From the NCBI RefSeq assembly GCF_000711295.1, contig NZ_JOMJ01000003.1, forward strand, positions 2,367,501-2,431,500: a stretch of 64,000 nucleotides of DNA. Reading direction: 5' to 3'. The position numbers and the translations under genes are program-made. This document shows, one piece after another, positions 31,031-38,727 of this stretch. This stretch comes from Desulfohalovibrio reitneri. GTDB lineage: Bacteria > Desulfobacterota > Desulfovibrionia > Desulfovibrionales > Desulfovibrionaceae. The notes beneath the pieces were generated by a model that had not been told where the DNA came from, searched no databases, and worked only from the letters and a program-made list of their open reading frames with translations. The number at the start of each line of letters is the position of its first letter. Positions within the stretch are counted from its first letter, which is position 1.

Positions 31031-31768
31031 ATGCTGAAAATTCTGCCCATCCCCCTGCTGACACTGGCTCTGACCCTCTTTCTCGCCTCCGGCGCGTTCG
31101 CCTTTTCCCAGACATACTTCGGCGAGGACACCGGCCTCGGAGAGAACACGCGCCTGACCTCCTACCCCAACGCCGCCTCGGCCGAATCCAGCTTCCTGGC
31201 CAATCTCACCGGCGTGGGCACGGAGGATTTCGAGAGTTACGCCTCCGGCACCGGTCCGCCGGTGGACATCACCTTCCCCGGCGCCGGCACCGCCACCATG
31301 CTGGGCAACGGCGACATCGAGACCGTGGCCAGCGGTACCAACGGCTTCGGCCGCTACGCGGTTTCCGGAGACAATTTCTGGAACAGCAGCTCGGAGTTCA
31401 GCATCTCGTTCGACACCCCCATAGCCGCCTTCGGCTTCTGGGGCATCGACATCGGCGACTTCGACGGCCAGCTCACCGCCACCGTGGAAAACGGCGTGTC
31501 CAACACCTACACCGTGCCCAACACCATCAGCGGCCCCGGCGGTTCGGTCCTCTTCTGGGGGCTCATCGACACGGACAACCCGTTCACCAGCGTCACCTTC
31601 GGCAACACCGAGGCCGGAGTGGACGTCTTCGCCTTCGACGACATGACCATCGGCTCCCTGGAGCAGGTCGGCCCCAATCCCGTGCCCGAGCCGACCTCAA
31701 TGGCCCTGCTGGCCGCGGGTGCCATTCCCCTGGGCTTCAGCCGCCTGCGCAAGCGGTTCAAGAAGTAG
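31031..31768 (+). CDS. PEP-CTERM sorting-signal protein 1, 245 aa
   Basis: It has a Sec signal (LTLALTLFLASGAFAF) and a beta-rich mature region of ~190 residues (FESYASGTGPPVDITFPGAG; ISFDTPIAAFGFWGIDIGDF; FTSVTFGNTEAGVDVFAFDD), resembling a jelly-roll/PEP-CTERM-associated domain. It ends with VPEPTSMALLAAGAIP, a membrane span, then RLRKRFKK. That is the PEP-CTERM exosortase recognition tripartite signal: the protein is expected to be cleaved after export and attached to or released into exopolymer. The cassette has tandem upstream boxes, a sigma-54-like promoter and its own terminator. No exosortase gene is in this window. Confidence 0.9.
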   Translation: MLKILPIPLLTLALTLFLASGAFAFSQTYFGEDTGLGENTRLTSYPNAASAESSFLANLTGVGTEDFESYASGTGPPVDITFPGAGTATMLGNGDIETVASGTNGFGRYAVSGDNFWNSSSEFSISFDTPIAAFGFWGIDIGDFDGQLTATVENGVSNTYTVPNTISGPGGSVLFWGLIDTDNPFTSVTFGNTEAGVDVFAFDDMTIGSLEQVGPNPVPEPTSMALLAAGAIPLGFSRLRKRFKK

Positions 31769-31790
31769 CCCCGGCGACGAAGCGCCAACG

Positions 31791-31820
31791 AAAAGGCCCC
31801 TTCCTCGGAAGGGGCCTTTT
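31791..31820 (+). terminator. Intrinsic terminator of PEP-CTERM gene 1
   Basis: AAAAGGCCCCTTCC pairs with GGAAGGGGCCTTTT around TC, and the run of T ends it. The PEP-CTERM gene 2 terminator (32824-32854) is almost identical. Confidence 0.9.
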
Positions 31821-31888
31821 CGTGCGGCGCAGCGCAGAAAGGGAGGAGGTGGGGCCGGGATGGCATATAATTGTTGAGGCGCATTGCT

Positions 31889-31928
31889 TGTCGGTGTCCG
31901 GTACAGTCGGCTGTCGGTATTGTTTACA
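31889..31928 (+). promoter_or_regulatory. Tandem 17-bp boxes upstream of PEP-CTERM gene 2
   Basis: TGTCGGTGTCCGGTACA (31889-31905, identical to gene 1 box 1) and TGTCGGTATTGTTTACA (31912-31928), again 23 bp start to start. They lie ~61 bp upstream of the sigma-54-like promoter. Confidence 0.78.
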
Positions 31929-31988
31929 ACCGCATCGGACAAGCGAAGCGCCAGTCACTTCATTATCCAGAAATATCTAGTCTTTCTG

Positions 31989-32006
31989 TTTGGCGTGGAT
32001 ATTGAA
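31989..32006 (+). promoter_or_regulatory. Sigma-54-like promoter of PEP-CTERM gene 2
   Basis: TTTGGCGTGGATATTGAA differs from the gene 1 promoter only at one position. The -24 GG and -12 TTG are in register. Confidence 0.6.
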
Positions 32007-32065
32007 CAGATAAAAGGCAGCCGCTAGTGGAGTTCATGGGACAATATAACCCCTGGAGCACCGCC

Positions 32066-32800
32066 ATGAAACAGTTTCTCTGCATCACAACTTTAGCCCT
32101 GGCTCTTTGCCTGAGTCTGCCGGGCGTGAGCCATTCCATTCCCATCGGCTTGGAGTTGGCTCTCGGCGTCGATGTGTCCGGCAGCGTGGACAGCACGGAG
32201 TACGAGCTGCAGAAGCAAGGCTACGTCAACGCCTTCAACAATCTGGGATCGTTCGGTTCGTTCGAGCCCTTCGTCGCTACCTACTTCGAGTGGAGCGACG
32301 TGATCACCCCGCAGGTTGGCTGGACCATGATCAGCAACGTCTCCGAGGCGATGTCCTTCGCCACGGCCATCGACAACATCGCGCGGGGCGGCGGCACGTT
32401 CACCGACCCGGACATCGCCATCGACTACGGCGTGGATCTCATCCAGAACAACAACTACGAGGGCACCCGGAGGATCATCGACATCTCCGGCGACGGGACC
32501 GGAAGCAGCACCAGCACGCAACTCGAGCGGGACTTCGCCGAGTCTCTGGGCATCACCGTCAACGGGCTGGCCATCGGCTCATCGAGTATCTCAGACTGGT
32601 ACACCAACAACCTCATCACCTCCGACGGGTTTGTCATCAGTGCGGAAAGTTTCGAGGACTTCGGTGATGCCATCACCCAGAAGCTGCAGCAGGAAGTGAT
32701 TGACCCCAACCCCATTCCCGAGCCCACTTCCATGGCCCTGCTGGCCGCGGGCGCCATCCCCCTGGGCTTCAGCCGCCTGCGCAAGCGCTTCAAGAAGTAG
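32066..32800 (+). CDS. PEP-CTERM sorting-signal protein 2 with VWA-like (DUF1194) domain, 244 aa
   Basis: The start at 32066 has GGAG at 7 bp. After a signal peptide (MKQFLCITTLALALCLSLPG) comes a DUF1194/von Willebrand A-like domain with the MIDAS motif GVDVSGSVD near residues 34-42, then RGGGTFTDPDIAIDYGVDLI and IIDISGDGTGSS. This domain probably binds divalent metal and mediates adhesion. The C-terminus IPEPTSMALLAAGAIP, a membrane span and RLRKRFKK is the PEP-CTERM signal, 29 of 30 residues identical to protein 1. It shares the same promoter architecture and terminator. Confidence 0.92.
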   Translation: MKQFLCITTLALALCLSLPGVSHSIPIGLELALGVDVSGSVDSTEYELQKQGYVNAFNNLGSFGSFEPFVATYFEWSDVITPQVGWTMISNVSEAMSFATAIDNIARGGGTFTDPDIAIDYGVDLIQNNNYEGTRRIIDISGDGTGSSTSTQLERDFAESLGITVNGLAIGSSSISDWYTNNLITSDGFVISAESFEDFGDAITQKLQQEVIDPNPIPEPTSMALLAAGAIPLGFSRLRKRFKK

Positions 32801-32823
32801 TCGCAACGGCCAAAAACCGAAAG

Positions 32824-32854
32824 AAAAGGCCCCTTCCAAGGAAGGGGCCTTTTT
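32824..32854 (+). terminator. Intrinsic terminator of PEP-CTERM gene 2
   Basis: AAAAGGCCCCTTCC pairs with GGAAGGGGCCTTTTT around AA. Essentially the same hairpin as 31791-31820. Confidence 0.9.
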
Positions 32855-32879
32855 CGTTGGCGGAAAGGGGCGAAGCGGG

Positions 32880-33022
32880 CTACATGGCCTCGGCCGCCTG
32901 GGCCGCCCAGGCTTCCACCTGCTCCCGTGAGTTCTCCGGGTCCAGGTCGATCTTGAGTTTGTCCAGCACCAGTTTGGCGCCCTGTTTCTCGACCCGGTCG
33001 GCCACGAAGTCCACGGCCTTGC
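32880..33022 (-). pseudogene. Duplicated 3' end of the flavodoxin gene (47 codons)
   Basis: This 143-bp stretch encodes KAVDFVADRVEKQGAKLVLD, then KLKIDLDP-x-NSREQVEAWAAQA, and ends at a TAG. It is ~95% identical to the last 143 bp of the intact flavodoxin gene at 37043-37185 (7 differences). Similarity stops at the same codon (GCC of KAV) and is replaced by unrelated sequence. An ATG with a nearby AGGA just upstream could in principle start a 49-residue peptide, but this is more likely a remnant. It marks the left edge of the R-M island. Confidence 0.85.
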
Positions 33023-33037
33023 CCATGCTCGAATCCT

Positions 33038-34369
33038 GGTCCTTCCGGGATTTCAGTGGGTGGCTCCGGTTTTGCAGGCCGGATAGAGGTCCAATCCACC
33101 ACAGAAGAAGTAGATCGCCGTCTTGAAGTGCTCTTTGTTCCTGTAGCCGCAAGCTCGGCGTTTGATTGCCATGATCTTGCTGTTCAGTCCCTCGGCCACG
33201 GCGTTGGTGATTCGATGCCGGCAAAAGGTCACCACGTTGTCCATGTGAGCTCTCAAGGTCTGGGCCACCTTCTTCATCGGCGTGATCCGGGATCGCGTGG
33301 CCCAACCGCACCATTTCTCCAGGAACCTCTTTGCCCAGCCAGGGCTCATGTAGCCCCACAGATCCTGCAGGCTTTCCTTCATGGCCCAGGCTTTGGCCGT
33401 CTTCAGGTTGGCCTGCTTGAGGTCATCGAACCGAGGTCTGTGCTTATCCGGCAGACGGCTTTCGCCGTAAAGCCACAGGTATCTGGTGCCCTTGAGGATT
33501 GACTCCCCTTCGGCCATCAGGGCCTTGTGTTCCTGACGCCGGACAGTGTCCACCGCTTTCCCCACGTGTTGCATGACGTGGAAACGGTCAAAGACGATTT
33601 TCCGGCTTGCCTCAGGGATCCACTTCATAGTGGCCGAAAAATACGGCTGCCACATGTCCATGCTCACGGCCCGCACTGCTTCCAGCTGCTCGCTACTCAG
33701 GCTTTGATAATACGCCTCGAGGCTCGCCGTTCGGCGATCTTCAGCAACATGCTCAACTGTGCCCCTCATCAGATCGCAGACGACGGTCATGTACTTGTGT
33801 CCCTTGCGGAAAGCCTTCTCGTCCACCCCGAGGTAGTGGATATTGCGCTGTTCCTTGCGGCTCAAGCCTCTTTTGACGGCTCGTTCCATGATCCCCCAGG
33901 TCTCGTCCCAGGAAATACGCAACAGCCTGCGTGCACCTTCGATGGTCGAACAGGCCGTAATCACGTCAATGGCCATGCGCTCCATGAGCAGGGTGAAACG
34001 AGAATGGGGAGCGGCCCAGGGGACCTGTGCTTGGCGTACGCCGTGATCAGGACAGTTAACTCGTGGAATACGTGCATGAAGAAATGTCTTGAACTGGCAG
34101 GTATCTAGATGTCTCCATGTCCGTTCTTCGGCATGATCCCGGCAAGCCAACTCTCGCCCGCACTCTGGGCAAGACCAAAGAGCGCCAGGCTCATGATCGA
34201 TCCACACATCCACTCGCCCAGCCCCAGTCTGGAGCTTCACGTCATCCACATGCCAGGGGTGGTCAATGCCAAGAATCTGAGCATAGAAATCGATGTCCCT
34301 CATGAGCAATGTCTCCTCTAGAACAGAGGACTACCTCAGGCTGCTACCCACGACAATTCCGGAAGAACC
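33038..34369 (-). mobile_element. ISL3-family insertion sequence, 1332 bp
   Basis: The ends (33038-33064 and 34343-34369) form a 27-bp terminal inverted repeat with 21 matching positions, starting GGTYCTTCCGGRATT. One transposase gene fills the element. No clean 8-bp target duplication is visible at the two flanks. It lies at the left edge of the R-M island, 15 bp from the flavodoxin remnant. Confidence 0.85.
33053..34309 (-). CDS. ISL3-family transposase, 418 aa
   Basis: It has an N-terminal zinc-ribbon-like motif (WSCPECGRELACRDH; a second CPDH cluster) followed by the HTH/DDE core. GVDEKAFRKGHKYMTVVCD contains the first Asp, SMDMWQPYFSATM the second and VAEGLNSKIMAIKRRACGYR the Glu, the typical ISL3 arrangement. 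The gene appears intact. It promotes cut-and-paste or copy transposition of the element and may have helped mobilise neighbouring genes. Confidence 0.92.
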   Translation of the reverse strand: MLMRDIDFYAQILGIDHPWHVDDVKLQTGAGRVDVWIDHEPGALWSCPECGRELACRDHAEERTWRHLDTCQFKTFLHARIPRVNCPDHGVRQAQVPWAAPHSRFTLLMERMAIDVITACSTIEGARRLLRISWDETWGIMERAVKRGLSRKEQRNIHYLGVDEKAFRKGHKYMTVVCDLMRGTVEHVAEDRRTASLEAYYQSLSSEQLEAVRAVSMDMWQPYFSATMKWIPEASRKIVFDRFHVMQHVGKAVDTVRRQEHKALMAEGESILKGTRYLWLYGESRLPDKHRPRFDDLKQANLKTAKAWAMKESLQDLWGYMSPGWAKRFLEKWCGWATRSRITPMKKVAQTLRAHMDNVVTFCRHRITNAVAEGLNSKIMAIKRRACGYRNKEHFKTAIYFFCGGLDLYPACKTGATH

Positions 34370-34475
34370 TAATCTGAGGAGCGAGAAATTCCCTCATCGG
34401 GTGAAGATAGTAGTAAAATGAAGAATAGCCGAAATGTTCAAGATATAACAAAAAATTGCTGATAGAAGGCAAGCT

Positions 34476-34877
34476 TTAACCAAGAAAAGATGTGACTTTT
34501 TCTTCAAGTTTACTAATGTCTTTCAGCTCACATTCCCAAATAACCATCGTTTTCCATCCAAGTTTTTGCAATCTATGTTGATTTGAGACGTCTCTTTGTT
34601 TGTTCTTTTCAAGTTTAGGTAGCCAATAATCTTGGTGAGTCTTTGGTGATCTTGCTCCTCGTGGACAGTCATGCTGATGCCAAAAGCATCCATGCACGAA
34701 GATAATTTTTTTTCTAGATGGAAAAACGATATCTGGCTTTCCAGGAAGGTCATTACGATGAAGGCGATAACGATAACCAAGGGAATGAATAAGACGTCTG
34801 ACTATGAGTTCTGTATTTGTGTTTTGTCCTTTAATAGACTTCATTATCCTGCTGCGTTCGTTTTTTGAAATGATCAT
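34476..34877 (-). CDS. vsr: Very-short-patch repair endonuclease Vsr, 133 aa
   Basis: Vsr nicks T:G mismatches that arise from deaminated 5-methylcytosine. The motif order is typical: RSRIMKSIKGQNTNTELIVR, YRYRLHRNDLPGKPDIVF with the catalytic Asp49, and the Zn/His cluster IIFVHGCFWHQHDCPRGARS. Its start overlaps the stop of the adjacent putative restriction gene (TAATG). Its presence next to a cytosine-5 methyltransferase supports the idea that this island methylates cytosine. Base composition is AT-rich relative to the host. Confidence 0.93.
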   Translation of the reverse strand: MIISKNERSRIMKSIKGQNTNTELIVRRLIHSLGYRYRLHRNDLPGKPDIVFPSRKKIIFVHGCFWHQHDCPRGARSPKTHQDYWLPKLEKNKQRDVSNQHRLQKLGWKTMVIWECELKDISKLEEKVTSFLG

Positions 34878-35809
34878 TATTTGACACTTATCTTTAAACT
34901 AGGGTCAGTTTCTACCTCGCAAATTATCCTATTGTAGCTAGTGACTATGTCATTTACAGCTGTCTTGCGACCTTGTTCGGCGAATTGACCAAACTCATAT
35001 ATGTTAAGAGCTATAAACTGTTCTATCTCGAAAATGTCGATACGGTCAGAAAGATTCATGTTTTCGGCTAAGCCATCGGCCACTGAGATTCCTTTTTGAA
35101 GAGTGACGAGTATAGGTTTATAACCAGCATCTAAGTTCTCTTTGCATCGCTCAATGACGGATTCACTAGGCGATGTGGTCACATGAATGGCAACATCTTC
35201 GATTAAAAAATCACCTGCACGATTTCCGGGGGCATCAGCTGTAGAAAAGCTATTATGCTCAATTTTTTTTGTGCCAATTGCACATTCGAGTTTTGCCCCT
35301 ACCAAATGTTGAAGAACGGCTCCAGAATAATACATTCCCGGGGAGCTTTTTTGCCTATCAATCGCTTGCTGGAGAATGTCTCTTACCACATGACGCAAGC
35401 TGCGAGAGGTGTCGAGCTTAACCACAAAAGGTTTACCAGCAAAAAAATCAAGCACACGATCTATCCAAAACCTTTCAATGACATCCAAGTCAACCGATCC
35501 TTGTTCACATAAGTCATTTAGGAAAGATACATAAGTGCGCATGTTATTTATGCTCCCCCTGCTTGTGCGCCCTCCTTCTGCTGCAAGTACTCTATTGATT
35601 CCATGCTTGTTGAGTATATTTTGTACTGCACCTTTTCCCAGGCCGAGGACTTGCCCCTTTCCTACGGTTAGCAAATCATCAGGGTTTAATGGTAATCCTT
35701 TGTCTCGGGCGTGTTGAGTGATGACAAGGGCAACACACAAAGGACCTTTGCCCTTAAAATTTCTTTCCTTGGCAAATGTGTTTAGAGACGCCACAAGCTT
35801 CTTATTCAT
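34877..35809 (-). CDS. DUF4928-like protein, probable type II restriction endonuclease, 310 aa
   Basis: No known nuclease motif is certain. Residues 190-230 contain a PD-(D/E)xK-like stretch: GNRAGDFLIEDVAIHVTTSP, with Asp then a short strand and H-V-T in place of the usual E-x-K, followed by KPILVTLQKGISVADGLA. The overall layout matches DUF4928 proteins, which are recurrently found beside cytosine methyltransferases. The gene lies between vsr (1-bp overlap) and the methyltransferase (4-bp gap), the place of the R gene of a type II system. Catalytic assignment remains an inference. Confidence 0.7.
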   Translation of the reverse strand: MNKKLVASLNTFAKERNFKGKGPLCVALVITQHARDKGLPLNPDDLLTVGKGQVLGLGKGAVQNILNKHGINRVLAAEGGRTSRGSINNMRTYVSFLNDLCEQGSVDLDVIERFWIDRVLDFFAGKPFVVKLDTSRSLRHVVRDILQQAIDRQKSSPGMYYSGAVLQHLVGAKLECAIGTKKIEHNSFSTADAPGNRAGDFLIEDVAIHVTTSPSESVIERCKENLDAGYKPILVTLQKGISVADGLAENMNLSDRIDIFEIEQFIALNIYEFGQFAEQGRKTAVNDIVTSYNRIICEVETDPSLKISVK

Positions 35810-35813
35810 ATGA

Positions 35814-36959
35814 TTAGGCCGCTTCTTCTTGGTTAGACATTACGACGGCAAGAAGAGATTCTAAAATCTGTTCAGAGAGGTGGCGCACTACAGGGACAAC
35901 GACTCCGTCACCAGCTAAGTGATATGCGTCGTTGTATTTGCATGGCAATTGGTAGTCGTCTGGAAGTCCCATAAGTCGCGCTGCCTCCCGTGGAGATAGT
36001 AGACGCGTACGTATCATGCCATCCTCAACAACCATGATAGTCTGTCGGCTGGAGCCCCCTGCTGGTGTCCGGAGGCACCCGGCAATGTCATCAAAACGAA
36101 TTTCTGCCCTTTGAATTTTGCCTCCCTTGCCATCCGGTCGAGTTCGCTTGTAAATGGTGCCGATCCTGCGGCTACGCGCTCGTTTGGCTTTCTCGACTTT
36201 CTCAAGATTAATAGGCGACATTAAGGACAATATTTTTTGAGTATATTCAAAAGAGTTCCATTCAACCGCCTTAGGCTCATCTTCAATTATGTCGGACAAT
36301 AAAGTGTTCCGCCCCGACGGTAGAGGGAGCTTCCACCATACCCATTTACCGGCAACATCACTCGGCAGTCTGGTGAACGCTTTTCGTAAAGTTTTGTAAA
36401 AGGTGATTTCCTGTGGCCGGTGTTCCGTTAGTTGATTTGGAATGGGGTAATTCTCGTCTATTGCTACAATAAACAATCGGGGTCTGGATTGCGGGACAAA
36501 ATGAACTGCATCTATTACAAGAGCTCCAAACCTATAGCCTGTATGGGAAATTTTTGAGCCAATTGCTGTAAAATCCTTGCCATCATGCGAAGTGAGAGCA
36601 CCTCGAACGTTCTCCAAAACAATGATCGGAGGTGCCCTGCCTTCTTTAGATAGATCAGTTATCAAATTCCAAAAAGGCCAAAAGGTTCCAGATCTTTTCC
36701 CGCTCAACCCTGCGCCTGATCCTGCAAGCGACAAGTCTTGGCATGGAAAAGATGCCCATGCGAGGTCTGCCGTTCCTGGAAGATCGGATGATTTCAGGTT
36801 GCTGACATCTTCGACCTTAAGATTTTCCGCTCCCCAGTTTTGGGCATAGGTAGATGCTTTCTTGGGGTCTATGTCGTTCGCGAAAAGGCATGACCACCCA
36901 GGGCCTAAGCCGGCTCTAGCCATACCTCCTCCTGCAAAAAACTCGTAGTAGAGCCCCAC
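35814..36959 (-). CDS. DNA cytosine-5 methyltransferase, 381 aa
   Basis: C5-methyltransferase motifs are visible in order: I FAGGGMARAGLG, IV FPCQDLSLAG with catalytic Cys73, VI VLENVRGA (ENV at 116-118), VIII QSRPRLFIVA, and X AGDGVVVPVVRHL. Motif X has Asp in place of the usual Asn (GN to GD). It transfers methyl groups from SAM to cytosine. It sits in an island with vsr and a putative restriction enzyme, presumably protecting the host against that enzyme. Codon use is distinctly more AT-rich than the flanking genes, consistent with lateral transfer. Confidence 0.95.
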   Translation of the reverse strand: MGLYYEFFAGGGMARAGLGPGWSCLFANDIDPKKASTYAQNWGAENLKVEDVSNLKSSDLPGTADLAWASFPCQDLSLAGSGAGLSGKRSGTFWPFWNLITDLSKEGRAPPIIVLENVRGALTSHDGKDFTAIGSKISHTGYRFGALVIDAVHFVPQSRPRLFIVAIDENYPIPNQLTEHRPQEITFYKTLRKAFTRLPSDVAGKWVWWKLPLPSGRNTLLSDIIEDEPKAVEWNSFEYTQKILSLMSPINLEKVEKAKRARSRRIGTIYKRTRPDGKGGKIQRAEIRFDDIAGCLRTPAGGSSRQTIMVVEDGMIRTRLLSPREAARLMGLPDDYQLPCKYNDAYHLAGDGVVVPVVRHLSEQILESLLAVVMSNQEEAA

Positions 36960-37042
36960 AACTGTTCTCCTTCAATCAACGTTTCGTTAGCAGCAAGCTA
37001 AGAGTAAACAGCAGCAAGAAGCAAAGAGTGAAAGATTTCTAC

Positions 37043-37489
37043 CTACATGGCCGCGGCCGCCTGGGCCGCCCAGGCCTCCACCTGCTCCCGCGAGTTGGCC
37101 GGGTCCAGGTCGATTTTGAGTTTGTCCAGCACCAGTTTGGCACCCTGTTTCTCGACCCGGTCGGCCACGAAGTCCACGGCCTTGCAGAATTGGTCGTAGC
37201 CGGAATCGCCGCAGCCGAACACCCCCATGGGCTTGCCGGAGAGGTCCTTGGAGGCCAGTTCTTCGTGGAAGTCCTTGAAGTCCTCGGTGACTTCCTCGTC
37301 GATAGCCCCCCAGGTGGAGACCCCGAGCAGGTACAGGTCGTAGGGTTCGTCCAGGATGGACGTGTCGACGCGTTGCACGTCCTCCATCCTGACTTCGTGT
37401 CCCTTGGCTTCGATGGCCTCGGCGATAATCTGCGAAGCTTTTCGGGTATTTCCGGTTTCGCTGCCGAAAACGATGAGCGCGCGGGCCAT
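37043..37489 (-). CDS. Flavodoxin, 148 aa
   Basis: The start at 37489 (MARALIVFGSETGNTRKASQ) follows AAGGAGGAG. The FMN phosphate loop is SETGNTR, the 60s loop STWGAIDEE with Trp stacking on the flavin, and the 90s loop GCGDSGYDQFC. Length and motifs are those of classic short-chain Desulfovibrio flavodoxin, a low-potential electron carrier between hydrogenases/pyruvate oxidoreductase and other partners. Its last 143 bp are duplicated at 32880-33022, with the R-M island in between, suggesting that the island inserted at the end of this gene. Confidence 0.95.
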   Translation of the reverse strand: MARALIVFGSETGNTRKASQIIAEAIEAKGHEVRMEDVQRVDTSILDEPYDLYLLGVSTWGAIDEEVTEDFKDFHEELASKDLSGKPMGVFGCGDSGYDQFCKAVDFVADRVEKQGAKLVLDKLKIDLDPANSREQVEAWAAQAAAAM

Positions 37490-37568
37490 GGACTCCTCCT
37501 TAGCTGAACGGCCTGCCGATGGAAAAACGTACCGGCCTGATAGCACGAAACGCCGGGCTGGTCAGCCC

Positions 37569-38390
37569 TCAGCCTTCCTCCAGTCGCAGCCGGGAATCCA
37601 GCTCCTCCGGGGTCATCAGGTAGAGGGCGTCCAGGAAGGCGGCCTGGAAGGTGCCGGGGCCCCGGGCGCTCTGGGCGGCCATCTCCCCGGCCACGCCCAT
37701 GACGGCCATGCCGTTGGCCGCGGCCTCCAGGTTGGAGGAGCCCACCGCGGCGAAGGCGCCGATGACGGCCGTGGCCGAGCAGCCCATGCCCGTCACCCGG
37801 GGCATGAGGGGGTCGCCATTGAGCACACGGATCTGGCGGGTGCCGTCGGTGATGAGATCGAAGGCCCCGGAGACCACCACCACGCAGGCGAAGTGCTCGG
37901 CCAGGGCGGTGGCCGCCTCCACCGCGGCCTCAGGGCCGGAGAGGCTGTCCACGCCGCGACCCTGGGCCTCGCCCGTGAAGCCCACGGCTTCGCTGGCCAG
38001 GGCGGCGATCTCCGCGCCGTTGCCCCGCACGATGCCCGGTCCCACCTCGCGAAGTAGCGCCAGGCAGGACTCGGTGCGCAGCACCGAGGCTCCGGCGCCC
38101 ACGGGGTCCAGGACGATGGGCACGCCGCGCTCGCGGGCGGCGTAGCCCGCCCTGCGCATGGACTCCACCCAGCGGGGGGAGAGGGTGCCGATGTTGATGA
38201 CCAGCGCCTGGGAGATGGCGGCCAGCTCCTCCACCTCCTCCACGGCATGGGCCATGATGGGCGAGGCGCCCAGGGAGAGCAGGGCGTTGGCCGTGGAGTT
38301 CATGACCACGAAATTGGTGATGTTGTGGACCAGGGGGCCTTTTCCGCGGATGGCGGCCAGGCTCTGCTGGACGGCGCGGCTGTCGTGCAT
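37569..38390 (-). CDS. thiM: Hydroxyethylthiazole kinase ThiM, 273 aa
   Basis: ThiM phosphorylates 4-methyl-5-(2-hydroxyethyl)thiazole for thiamine salvage. Family motifs are clear: GPLVHNITNFVVMNSTANAL, GASPIMAHAVEEVEE, VLDPVGAGAS and VTGMGCSATAVIGAF (anion-hole and catalytic Cys). The length is normal. A structured leader with thi-box-like pieces lies immediately upstream (38429-38525). No other thiamine genes are adjacent, so regulation by a leader would fit a solitary salvage gene. Confidence 0.94.
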   Translation of the reverse strand: MHDSRAVQQSLAAIRGKGPLVHNITNFVVMNSTANALLSLGASPIMAHAVEEVEELAAISQALVINIGTLSPRWVESMRRAGYAARERGVPIVLDPVGAGASVLRTESCLALLREVGPGIVRGNGAEIAALASEAVGFTGEAQGRGVDSLSGPEAAVEAATALAEHFACVVVVSGAFDLITDGTRQIRVLNGDPLMPRVTGMGCSATAVIGAFAAVGSSNLEAAANGMAVMGVAGEMAAQSARGPGTFQAAFLDALYLMTPEELDSRLRLEEG

Positions 38391-38428
38391 GGCGTCTCCC
38401 GTGTATGAAGCGCGGCCCTGTGGGCGTT

Positions 38429-38525
38429 TGAATCGTTTCCGTAACCAACCGGGGAGGCGGCCGTTCATCCCCCCGGTTGCATTTCAGCGCGGCCTCGCGC
38501 ACCGTTCCGGTTTGGCAAAGATTCA
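38429..38525 (-). promoter_or_regulatory. Structured 5' leader of thiM, possible divergent TPP riboswitch
   Basis: Read on the minus strand, the stretch is closed by TGAATC/GATTCA. Inside are GGTGC-GCGAGGCCGC-GCTGAAA, resembling the GGUGC...GCUGAGA thi-box core, then ATGAACGG and GGTTACGGAAACG near the closing helix. The canonical CUGAUC and GCGUAGGGA segments are not preserved, so the match is weak. It ends 39 bp before the start codon. It fills part of the 337-bp gap between thiM and mlaE. Confidence 0.35.
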
Positions 38526-38588
38526 GTATAGGGCAGGCGGCAGGCCGGGACAAGGGCATGCCCTCCAAACGGGGTGGGAAATCACGAT

Positions 38589-38618
38589 TTGACGGCCTCC
38601 CCGGGAGGGGAGTATAGA
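38589..38618 (+). promoter_or_regulatory. Candidate sigma-70 promoter of the mla operon
   Basis: TTGACG (38589-38594) and TATAGA (38613-38618) are separated by 18 bp. The spacer holds a CCTCCCCGGGAGG palindrome that could be an operator. The promoter lies 110 bp upstream of mlaE. Confidence 0.55.
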
Positions 38619-38727
38619 CCACAATACTCCGAAAGTTGGGGTTGTGCGGAGTGGGGCTCCAGAGGGGGGAAGGCGGCGTTTTCCGCCCTTCGGATTCTTT
38701 TTTCATCGACCGGCGGGAACAGGAAGG

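Noticed and set aside
33024-33037. A tRNA-like TCGAATCCTGG fragment at the island edge
   Set aside because: No acceptor stem or anticodon arm is present around it; too short to call an attachment site.
33030-34377. An 8-bp target duplication flanking the ISL3 element
   Set aside because: The flanks CGAATCCT and TAATCTGA share only AATC; no clean duplication can be claimed.
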